DNA from: Salminus brasiliensis
Lineage: Eukaryota > Chordata > Actinopteri > Characiformes > Bryconidae
Length of the DNA stretch: 64,000 nt
Direction: 5' to 3'
Assembly (NCBI RefSeq): GCF_030463535.1
Contig: NC_132878.1
Span: 97,513,570-97,577,569 of the forward strand
The translations under genes and the position numbers were made by a program. The notes below the pieces were generated by a model that saw only the letters and a program-made list of their open reading frames with translations, did no database searches and had not been told where the DNA came from. Position 1 is the stretch's first letter; each line of letters begins with the position of its first letter. Positions 38,301-47,024 of this stretch are shown in pieces.

Positions 38301-38652
38301 TCTGCTTGGAGTTACAGGCCACGCGCAGTCGGCTCGGCCCGGACTCGGTGCTGCTCCGGCGAGAAAGCTCTGTGCTCGGAACCAGCACGTTCCTCACGCG
38401 CTGGGGGAGCCCCTGCAGCCCCTGCAGCCCCTGCAGCCCAGAGGCGCGCGCCGGGGAGAACTCGGCCTTGTCCAGCAGCGGAACCCTGGAGTGCAGGAAC
38501 ACCGGGAGCTCCAGATACGGCGAACCGAGCCGGTCTGACCCCTCGTCTGTTCGGCTCTCGAGCTCGGTCCAGTCGCTCGAGCTGACTTGGGCGCGCGCGC
38601 ATGGAGAGAGCACACCTAATAACACACACATGCACGGGAAAATCACTCCCAT
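32607..38652 (-). CDS. ZP3-like zona pellucida/egg-envelope glycoprotein, gene A
   Basis: Eight exons on the minus strand (38652-38167, 36663-36548, 35535-35432, 35291-35117, 33856-33745, 33673-33585, 33506-33433, 32788-32607) join in frame to 445 aa plus TGA. Signal peptide MGVIFPCMCVLLGVLSPCARA; short mature N-terminus; ZP-N with four cysteines (VAC, GTC, QQC, IQC) from about residue 110 to 200; ZP-C with YSYKVGF, LTPHDAQWN, GYVLGQPMYFEAEA, SCHVTV, GCMIDS, MHCEL, KFCSYN and the VCSCCNSTC cluster. It lacks a C-terminal membrane helix and I saw no clear dibasic furin site, which fits teleost ZP3 proteins. Such proteins polymerise into the egg coat. The start is chosen because the upstream in-frame ATG (38730) is not followed by a signal peptide. 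It lies head-to-tail with gene B. Confidence 0.9.
33230..33383 (-). mobile_element. MITE family 1-related end fragment
   Basis: Ends CCCAATACTTTTGTCCATTT followed by AGTGTA, the same terminus as MITE family 1; the rest differs. Inside the last intron of ZP gene A. Confidence 0.5.
33433..33506 (-). CDS. ZP gene A exon 7 (cysteine cluster)
   Basis: 74 bp, acceptor catctgtag|GTGGG, donor CCCACTG|gtgagg. It encodes RWEELYGSNAVCSCCNSTCL, the terminal ZP3 cysteine cluster. Phase 2 to phase 1. Confidence 0.94.
33585..33673 (-). CDS. ZP gene A exon 6
   Basis: 89 bp, acceptor ctccaacag, donor GAAACAG|gtatag. It encodes HLYMHCELSVSSESPTETAK then FCSYNPRRN, with two ZP-C cysteines. Same length as the matching exon of gene B. 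Confidence 0.94.
33745..33856 (-). CDS. ZP gene A exon 5
   Basis: 112 bp, acceptor ctgtttttcag|CTGCATG, donor TCAAAG|gtaatt. It encodes GCMIDSQSSAGSRFM and AVRFSVDAFVLRGKPSK, including a ZP-C cysteine and the conserved F.DAF strand. Confidence 0.94.
33938..34795 (+). repeat. About 45-bp tandem repeat, ZP gene A intron 4
   Basis: Units of GTGTAGTGTAACCATAGAAA plus TNGATGTAGTATAATTATGTAAAC, about 19 copies with substitutions. Confidence 0.92.
35117..35291 (-). CDS. ZP gene A exon 4 (ZP-C)
   Basis: 175 bp, acceptor gttgaag|CTCAG, donor CTACGG|gtaaac. It encodes QWNRLNPSEGYVLGQPMYFE and LFVQSCHVTVNSSRLSSPRV, a typical ZP3 ZP-C exon. NSS is a possible N-glycosylation site. Confidence 0.96.
35329..35381. 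repeat. (CA)n microsatellite in ZP gene A intron 3
   Basis: About 26 CA units filling much of a 140-bp intron. On the transcript this is (UG)n, 37 bases before the exon 4 acceptor. Confidence 0.95.
35432..35535 (-). CDS. ZP gene A exon 3
   Basis: 104 bp, acceptor catctcag|ATTCC, donor CACGACG|gtaaag. It encodes [16 protein letters not shown] and IMLTPHD, completed to LTPHDAQWN by exon 4. The intron after it is only 140 bp and mostly (CA)n on the plus strand. Confidence 0.95.
35685..36115 (+). repeat. About 45-bp tandem repeat, ZP gene A intron 2
   Basis: Same unit as 33938-34795 (GTGTAGTGTAACCATGGAAA, GTAGTATAATTATGTAAACA), about nine copies. Confidence 0.92.
36215..36425 (+). mobile_element. 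MITE family 1 fragment
   Basis: AAAGTATTGGGACACCTGCT to GATGTTGGATCATCACCACC; left part of the element only, in ZP gene A intron 2. Confidence 0.7.
36548..36663 (-). CDS. ZP gene A exon 2
   Basis: 116 bp, acceptor gctccag|ATCATC, donor TTCAACAG|gtgagt. It encodes IINNRVVYSNTLHYTPDE through FSIPIQCHFN, the end of ZP-N with its fourth cysteine. Phase 0 to phase 2. Confidence 0.95.
37060..38140. repeat. AT-rich (ATC/ATT)n low-complexity block
   Basis: 1.1 kb of imperfect ATT, ATC and ATA trinucleotides in ZP gene A intron 1, reaching 24 bases from the exon 1 donor. Confidence 0.9.
38167..38652 (-). CDS. ZP gene A exon 1 (signal peptide, ZP-N start)
   Basis: 486 bp, ATG at 38652-38650, donor ACAGAG|gtactg, phase 0. 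It encodes the signal peptide, the ZP-N strand LRVACNSKQMRVKV and the motif HLFFLYDLQQCGTS. A short GLQGLQGLQGL repeat comes from a GCAGCCCCT triplication. The frame runs on into the intron only because of (ATT)n sequence. Confidence 0.93.
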
Positions 38653-38752
38653 CACAACGTCAGAAGAAGGTGGAGGTGTCCGGAGAGCAGGACTGCGACC
38701 TGTACCACGGCCTGTATCCCACAATGCCACAGGATTGGCGGGAATGCTTCTG

Positions 38753-38792
38753 CACGTGATGCCAATTTTGGCTTATGGACTTGTGCGCATGC
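38753..38792 (-). promoter_or_regulatory. ZP gene A promoter motifs: E-box CACGTG and NRF1-like GCGCATGC
   Basis: CACGTG at 38753-38758 is 101 bases upstream of the ATG, and GCGCATGC at 38785-38792 lies 32 bases farther upstream. Gene B has the same pair at matching distances. E-boxes bound by FIGLA/bHLH factors drive mammalian ZP genes in oocytes; whether these sites work is inferred. Confidence 0.45.
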
Positions 38793-40084
38793 ACGGAGCA
38801 GGGCTGGGGTGCAGGAAAGCGTACTGGCACCACGAGGAGTCTGCAGTGGTCGAGCGAGGGTCACACAGAACGGCCAATACTCTCTCTCTCTCTCCCTAAG
38901 TTATGATGGTGCAGTTATTGATTATGGATATTTATTCATTCATAGGTTCATCATAATTGGGTGGAGGGTTGTTAGGGTGCTCGGGTGGTCAGACCAGGTG
39001 GGAGTAGACGTCTCCGGACAAACCCAGCTCCCACAAGCCCGGTTCAGCCAGTCCGGCTCTTCTAACAGCAGCGGTCAGATGGTTCAGGTGGGTCAATTTG
39101 GGTTGGAGAACCAGTTACTGGGGTTCTCCAGACACAGCTCCATGGAGCCAGTGCTAGGCTCTAGGCCTGGGCACCTGAGGAACCACTCTGCACACCTGAG
39201 CCAGCTTATGATTGGCCTGATGAGTCCAGGAGCTCTGGACCAGGCTCTGTAAACCAAGCCAAGTTCTTCTCATGTAGGTGGTTCTGTATAGCAGCAAAAA
39301 GGGTTCCACAATCATGTAGAAAATCCAGATCAAGACCCTAAATTCTAATTCTTCTGAAGGACGGCTTGTTGTACCATTAGAAAAACACCTACTGGTCCAG
39401 CTCAGGACTTCATGCTCTACTAATTCTGGATCACCTGGAGATCAGAGGATTTTAACAGGGTGAGCTCATTTTGTTCACATGACTGTAGCTGTACACACCC
39501 ACGCTCACAACTTCCCCTTAAGATGTTCAGATTCAGCCCAGGCCTATTGTAATGGATCGGGTACTGGCTATTTTAATTTCAATCCGGTTTCGAGTCTTTC
39601 TAACAGACATTACCCGCAGCTGCAGCAGCAGTGTGGACGTTCTCAGAAGGTAAATAAAGGAGTTGAGGTTCTGCAGTGTGGAGCTATTTTACAGTGGAAC
39701 CTGAAAACAGACCATAATATCTGACCCTTTATAAAACTCACTGATTTGTCCGATGTAGCACCGTAAGATTTCCAGCTTTCAGTAAACATTTGGATGCTTA
39801 AATGGTTCTTTGCCTAGTTTAAGGGTTCTTCACATTGGTGAGAACCTTTTCAAAATAGGTTTCACTATTGCTTGGACCAAAGACTGTTCCATTCCCTTCA
39901 ATTTTACAGAACTCAAGTCAACGCTGTCCGCCTTGATTGCAAGTCTGAACAGCACAGAGACCAGGGGCGGAGTCAGAATCTGTTTCCCGAGGACTGTTTC
40001 TATTCCATTGGGTGTCTGTTTAATCATCAGAAGTGTGTTTGATGACCGAGTTCTGTGAAGAGAAACACTTTGAAGCAGATCAGC

Positions 40085-40490
40085 ATCAACTGACAGTGAG
40101 AGCTAGCCAGGCTAAAGTACAGCCTCCAAACATGGTGGAGGTAGTTTCATCAACAGCTCACAGTGAGAGCTAGCCAGGCTAAAGTACAGCCTTCAAACAT
40201 GATGGAGGTAGTATTATCAACAGCTCACAGTGAGAGCTAGCCAGGCTAACATACAGCCTCCAAACATGGTGGAGGTAGTATTATCAACAGCTCACAGTGA
40301 GAGCTAGCCAGGCTAACATACAGCCTCCAAACATGGTGGAGGTAGTATTATCAACAGCTCACAGTGAGAGCTAGCCAGGCTAAAGTACAGCCTCCAAACA
40401 TGGTGAAGGTAGTTTCATCATCAACAACTGACAGTGAGAGCTAGCCAGGCTAACATACAGCCTCCAAACATGGTGGAGGTAGTTTCACAC
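40085..40490 (+). repeat. About 65-bp tandem repeat, six to seven units
   Basis: Units CAGTGAGAGCTAGCCAGGCT, ACAGCCTCCAAACATGGTGG, AGGTAGTATTATCAACAGCT. Intergenic between the two ZP genes. Confidence 0.92.
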
Positions 40491-41129
40491 ACTGGCTCGA
40501 CCCCCCCCACCCCTTATATATTTATTCACAACAGCTCAGCTTTGGTTGCAGTAGGAGGTCTGTGACTGCACACCTGGGTATTCCTCCTCATGTGTAGAGA
40601 GCTGGACCACCTTCTGACTGAGGAAGGTAGGAGGTCCATTTTGGTTGGATGGATCAGACAGACGAAAGCCCAGCTAGCCACTGAAGAGTGGACCTAACGT
40701 CTGAGCGACAGCAGGAAGGCACTACCGATAGTCATAATCATCATCATCAAGAACCCAATTGTTTATTTATCACAAATACAAAAGTTTATTAGGAGAGAAT
40801 TGCAGAGGTGCTCCATACAACTGAATTCCAAGGATTCCTAAGAGATAAAAAAAATAACAATAATTAAATAATCTGGAGTAACAACAAAAAAACAGCAAAG
40901 TTCAAAACCGTCTTATTGGCAAAGTTCCTGAAAATTGAGAAACCGAGTTCTAGAAAACTCTAATCGGTTCAGAACCCGGGTCATCAAATCTGGACCCTAA
41001 ATCCTGTTTCTAGCCCCTGGTTTTGTAATGAATGCAAATAAAGGAAACAGCTGGTGTAATTGAGTGGCTATATAGTGGCACACCTACCAAGGACCCCAAA
41101 GTCCAGGAGCAGAAACTGGATTCAGGGCA

Positions 41130-41444
41130 GGGCTGGGCGATATGGTAAAAAAATACTATATCACGATATTTAAAGACACGATATTTATCACGATACATGT
41201 GTGTGATCACAGAATAAAAACATCAGTATCAGATTCTTTATATAATCTACTATTCAGATCCTCTCCTGTACTGAACTCAGTGATTTCTACTCAACACCTG
41301 CTGCTCTTCATCTAATGAACCCTTCAGTCTAATTACACTGTTACTAATGACACCTGCAGCTGATCAGTGTTTATTAACACTAACAGGATCAACATAACTA
41401 AATTTATCACGATACGATAAAATATATTCTTATAGCCCAGCTCA
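41130..41444. mobile_element. Nonautonomous element with GGGCTGGGC ends
   Basis: Starts GGGCTGGGCGATATGG and ends TTATAGCCCAGCTC, so the ends are inverted, with ATCACGATA motifs next to each. 315 bp, no ORF. Confidence 0.55.
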
Positions 41445-41764
41445 ACTTCAGGGTCCAGACCTGAAGTTCTCAAACAGGGCCACAAGGGGGCGCTACAGGG
41501 GAGGCTTTAAATTCTCTCCACTAGCTTCTTAAATCTGCATTGGCCACATCTAAGAAAAACAGCACAGCTGTGTGACAGCCAATCACAGCTCAGAATCCCC
41601 CCACACACACACTTAGAGTAATTTGTGCAATGACGCCTCTTTGTTGTGGAAGGTTCTTCATCCACTAAAATGGTTCTCCAAACCAAAGAACCCTTTGCTG
41701 TCTTAATTCTGTACGGAGAACGTACCTGGAACCCGGTCAGGTTCATGGATGTCGTCTGCTCTTG

Positions 41765-42241
41765 TCACTGCAGGCCTTCGTTCCACTCAGCAGGTTCAGA
41801 CTGAGCGTCCAGGAAGGTTTCCTCCTCCACAGAGTTCTCAGCAAAGACGTTCTCCACAGAGCTCTCCGGTTCTTTTGCTTTAGTGACGGAGCTCGACTGG
41901 TTCTTCACAGAAGCTTCACCTTTCCAGTTTCTCAGCGAGAGCTTTCCAAAAACGTCCATCACGCGCTCCTGCATCGTGGTCCTCCCCGCCTCGGCGCTCC
42001 TCACCACCTCCTCCCTCATCTCCTCTACTACAAGCCTTTGGTTCCAGGCAGGCGTCTGCTGGACCCGGTCGAAGGTTCCTCCTGCCCAGATGAGCTTCCG
42101 CTGTCCTGCAGGCTCATGCTGCTTCACTTCAGAGCTCAGACTTTTCCCAAGTTCACCCTGCAAGACCTCCTCCTCTTCCTCTTCCTCCTCCTCCTCCTCA
42201 GCGGTTTCCTGGAGGTGTCCAAACTGCACCTGCGTCTGGGC
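41765..42241 (-). CDS. ZP gene B last exon (acidic tail)
   Basis: 477 bp, acceptor tacctgcag|GCCCAG, stop TGA at 41767-41765. It encodes 158 residues rich in E, Q and S with a run of 11 E near the start, then a charged, coiled-coil-like stretch ([16 protein letters not shown]). No membrane segment. The open frame over 159 codons with balanced base use argues for real coding sequence, though the splice into it is inferred. Confidence 0.68.
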   Translation of the reverse strand, partial: AQTQVQFGHLQETAEEEEEEEEEEEVLQGELGKSLSSEVKQHEPAGQRKLIWAGGTFDRVQQTPAWNQRLVVEEMREEVVRSAEAGRTTMQERVMDVFGKLSLRNWKGEASVKNQSSSVTKAKEPESSVENVFAENSVEEETFLDAQSEPAEWNEGLQ

Positions 42242-45200
42242 CTGCAGGTAGGAAAGGGCAGGATGGCGTTCAGTAATACGGCAGTACCATTAACACCCAA
42301 GCCCCAAACTCCTCCCACTCAGCCTCACCCAATCACCCCATCCAACAACTTCACTACTCCACCTCCCCGTCTCCTCCTCTTTTTCATCCCAAGCAGGGCG
42401 GGGCTTCAGCTTCACGCGTTCACCTAGAAGCAGCACCCAACTGCAGCCCAGAGTTTACCACCCCATAACAGATGTTACAGGCGTGGGACATATACCAGCA
42501 AATAAGTCAGACAGTATTTATATAGGAGATATAGATGTGTGGGGTTTTTTAGAGGACACATCATCATCTAAAATATGAATATATATTATATTTTTACAAA
42601 TATTTTTATATATTATTTTTTTTATAAAAAGATGATGAATGAATGCCTGGAAAATTTGGATTTTTTTGCATGTAAAGACACCAAAATATTCTATTCTATT
42701 ATATATTGGTTATTCCAAATGAATAAAATAGAATAGAATATTTTGTTAGTTTTTTTTTTGGTGTTTTTTGTCTTTACATGCAAAAAAGTTTAATTTGTTT
42801 GGTATTTGTTTATTATATAATTTTAAATAAATAAATAAATAAATAAATAGGTTGAATATTTCTTGAATATTATTTGTTATGATACGTATCATGTCTGTCC
42901 GTTAAACCAATCCAGAGTTCTGAAGTCTGGAATACAATCACACTGCTCCTCAATGCTGGGGGGCTTTATACCCCTCTATAGCCCACGCCTGGCATTAGGC
43001 AGCATGGTGCCAATAGGGTCATGACGTTTCCTATCTGCTCCAGAGAGTCCTATTCTATTGGCAGTTCAGTACAAAAAGTAGCTGAATGCATTCAAATTCG
43101 AATGGGTGTCCACAAACTTTTGGACATCTATTGTATGATTTTTTTTGTTTTTATTTAAGGAAGATCATTATTTCTACCTGTAAGGTGTTTGGCGACTCCC
43201 AGGTGATCTCAGGTAAACCTTCAGGTCCCTTCAGGTTAAAGGCCGGACTGGTCACCAGAGCCTGCTGAGCACTGGAGAGGGAGTCTTAAACACAGAGGGA
43301 AATGCTGAGGACCACCTGAAGCTCCAACAGCTTCCCAAACAAACAGAGAGAAATGCCTTCAGGAGAAGAGAGATCTTACTGAAGTGATCCACCGCTTTAC
43401 ATCCAGAATCACAGCAAGCACACACATAATCCCCCCCGTCAAGCTCCTCCCACCTGGTTACGACACACGTGGGGAAGGGGATTAGCAGAACCTACACAAT
43501 GTCATCAAGGCTCTCTTCTCCAGAGCAACTTCCAGAAGAGCTTCACTGTCCCTCAGAAAAGACCCTCAGCTGGTTCATACAGACTAGACTCCAGAAGATC
43601 CTCTAATCTTAGACTCTACTAAACACAAGACATTATGGAGACCCTAATACTCTTCTCTTCGCCTGAGTACTCTCAGAAGAGGAGGGTCTTCAGTCTGGGT
43701 TTGAAGACAGCGAGCGCTGGACCACCACTTCGATGCAGGACAGTAAAAAGTCTGGACGCTCGTCTTCCGTGGACCATCGCCATCAAGTACGGAGGGGCTG
43801 GCTGGTCCAGTCTCGGCTTTGCAGGCCAGAGTCAAATATATATAGTTAATCAACACAGACATGTTCACCCAAGTTTGAGTATTAGCATTGAGGCTCGGAG
43901 GCTAATGTAGCCAACAGATAATGGAAGCTTATCTCTACCAGTTAGCATGACGCTAACTACAGGCCTAAATCAGCAGACACTCTCCTCAAACCTCTAATGT
44001 TCCTCCACACGCTCTAATAACCAGAAACATGGAGAATGGACCTAAATTCATACTGCTTTTTCACAACCTACAGAGTGCACTACATAGGGGAGAGGGCTGA
44101 TTCGAGACAGGGCCTCACAGAGTAAACACTGTGCTGCTGTTTTGAAGAGCGTGAGAAAGTGGCGGAGGTCTTTCACAGAGAGCTGTTTCTGAACAGGGCT
44201 TGGAGGCGCAGCTCCCTCTACAGGTGAGGAGGACACTTCTCTTCCAGGGTTCACTGAAGACCCAAGTCTTTCGAGAGCGAGAGCTTGCGTCTCCGACTTC
44301 AGACTCCACAGCTTTTGCGTAGTTTAGGAAGCTCTGCGTTCAGGTTGCAGGAATTTGGGCTATCAGGGTTTCTGGGTTCTCTTTTCTGGCAGTGCTCCTG
44401 ACTTTGGAGTCCATCAGCACCAGCTTTGGATATTCAGAGTGGATGGCTAAGCACTTCTGTAAGTGACTCTGGGTAAAGGGGGTCTGCTGAATGCCGCAAA
44501 TGTTAAACGGTTCAAAGCTGTAGCGGTCAGTTGTAGCTATAAACAGAGCCTGGTGTGTAAGGGCCTTTAGCCCGTTAGTCACCTGCGCTCTGCTCCGTTG
44601 TAGGTGCAGGACTTGGATGTCTGGCTCACGGCGGCCTTGGCGACGGTTAACGTGCAGTGCAGGTAAAGAAGCTGTTGAGCAGAATTATGGGTAAACGATC
44701 ACACACTCAGAAATCACGTCAAAGGCAGCAGAATGAAAGTTTACCTCGGAAGAAACGCCGGCGAACAGAAAGGAATCGAGAGTAAAGCGGACGATGCCGG
44801 ACTTCCTCAGAACGAAGCGGGACAGGCTGCCCCTCCTCCTGCTGTCCACCATGCACCTACCAGAGATTCAGCAGAGCAGCTTCATCAGAACCAAACTCAA
44901 CAGGAGCAGCGTCCAGTCGTCCAGCTCTATCGGAGACTGAAAGTCAGGTTAGCGTTTCAGGATCGGGATAAACCTGAGGGGCAGATCTCTAGACTAAGGG
45001 AAGGCTTTGCCCACTAGCACCACGGTATCATCAACCCTCCTCCACTCGCAGCCTAACCAGCAAGCTGACTGGCTCTTCTTGTTGAAGGGCGGGACTTCAC
45101 CTGTAAACAGAACTTTCGTTTTCGACCAGTAAACGTTCAACAGTTTCCTCAATTATAACTGCTCAGTTCCCGGTCACTGACGGATGGCTGGGGCATCACA

Positions 45201-45619
45201 CTAGCCGCAAAGCTCCAGGACTACAGAAGAAACCTTAATACCTTAAAGACACCGAGCACCGAGCTATTTTGGCCACGCCCCCCTCTTTGTTTCACAGCCT
45301 TGGTTTCTTTAAACTTTATCTCCGTGGCCGTGTTTCCAAATATTTCTGAACACCACTGAACCCCTCCATCACCCCTCCAAATCAGAACAGGAAAGATCAG
45401 ATTCAGCGCGTTCACGATTGATTACAGTGGATTACCCAGAATTGCTGATGACATCGTGGCGTGGGGCGGAGTCAGGATCTTCGGTCACCGTCACGTGACA
45501 AGAGCTGACGAAGATCCTCTCGTCCTCCGCTATGAAAGCAGCAGCAGCCTGGAAGTACATCAGCTCCCCGAGCGCAAAACCGCCGTTTACTGCAAGCGTC
45601 TCCCACTGTTCTGTAGAGT

Positions 45620-45671
<52 letters not shown>

Positions 45672-46321
45672 TATAAACACTCAAAGTCCAAGAGCTGGAG
45701 TTCTACAGTGCAGGTTCTAGATAACCTCTCCCAGTCAGAGCTGTTCTACAGTGCAGGTTCTAGATAACCTCTCCCAGTCAGAGCTGTTCTACAGTGCAGG
45801 TTCTAGATAACCTCTCCCAGTCAGAGCTGTTCTACAGTGCAGGTTCTAGATAACCTCTCCCAGTCAGAGCTGTTCTACAGTGCAGGTTCTAGATAACCTC
45901 TCCCAGTCAGAGCTGTTCTGCAGTGCAGGTTCTAGATAACCTCTCCCAGTCCGAGCTGTTCTACAGTGCAGGTTCTAGATAACCTCTCCCAGTCAGAGCT
46001 GTTCTACAGTGCAGGTTCTAGATAAGCTCCCCCAGTCAGAGCTGTGGTTCTACAGTGGAGGTGAAGGGAAGCAGACGTCTGAAGCTCTAATAATAAAAGC
46101 TCCTCACAGAAAGTTCTTCACCTAATGGTGATGAAGACGCTGCCTGATGCCTGAGACACGGTTCTACCAGAGTTCTGAGAAGAGTTGGGCTCTAGAACCT
46201 GCTTTTAGAACCAGATCATTAAAACGGTGGAGGGATACATGCTGCAGGGTGTAGTGCAGCTACAGAAAGTAGTCCCTAAAGAGAACTGCATTAGTTCAGA
46301 TTCTCTATTCACTATTTTACC

Positions 46322-46353
<32 letters not shown>

Positions 46354-46794
46354 TCCATATAAACTCAGAAGACTCGTGTTGTAGCAGCACTGGTGGGTTT
46401 AGATAGGAGATAAATTATGGGCTGTATCTGTGTTGTTGTAGTCATGGCGACAGATGTCTGCTTCCATCCACCTCCACTGTACAGAGATCAGCTCACACTC
46501 TGGGATCTGGGGAGAATTCGGACACACCCGTGAATTTCCCCTTTAAAGAACCCTCAGAGAAACACCAGACTGTGTAGCCGGACTGAGAGTCCGGAGAAGA
46601 ACCGCAGGCTAGGTTAAAGGGTCCGTCCGGGAGAGAGGAGAACCTCACCGTTACACACGCTCAGACTGAACCTCTGCTGTTTGCTGCCCAGGTCTTTCCT
46701 GAAGGTGCCCGGGTCGGGCCTGGGCAGATAGCCCACCTTATAAGAGTAATGAAACCTAGAGCAGGAGCACATTACACAGCAGTGGGAGACGGAC

Positions 46795-46835
<41 letters not shown>

Positions 46836-46851
46836 GCGCGCGCGCACACAC

Positions 46852-46919
<68 letters not shown>

Positions 46920-46984
46920 ACACACACACGCGCGCGCGCACACACACACGCGCGCGCGCGCGCACACACACACACGCGCGCGCA

Positions 46985-47024
<40 letters not shown>

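Larger units (their letters stand above)
38793..41764. other. Intergenic region between ZP genes A and B
   Basis: Apart from the tandem repeat at 40085-40490 and the element at 41130-41444, I see no coding exon. Several minus-strand AATAAA motifs (TTTATT at 40762 and 40785) could end ZP gene B, but they are about 1 kb from its stop. Confidence 0.5.

Noticed and set aside
37870-38730. 286-aa ORF including an N-rich extension
   Set aside because: Only the part up to 38167 is an exon; a good donor is there and the rest is (ATT)n intron. The upstream ATG at 38730 lacks a signal peptide.
38641-38900. Plus-strand ORFs over ZP gene A exon 1 as a gene
   Set aside because: They lie opposite a well supported exon and carry no recognisable domain.
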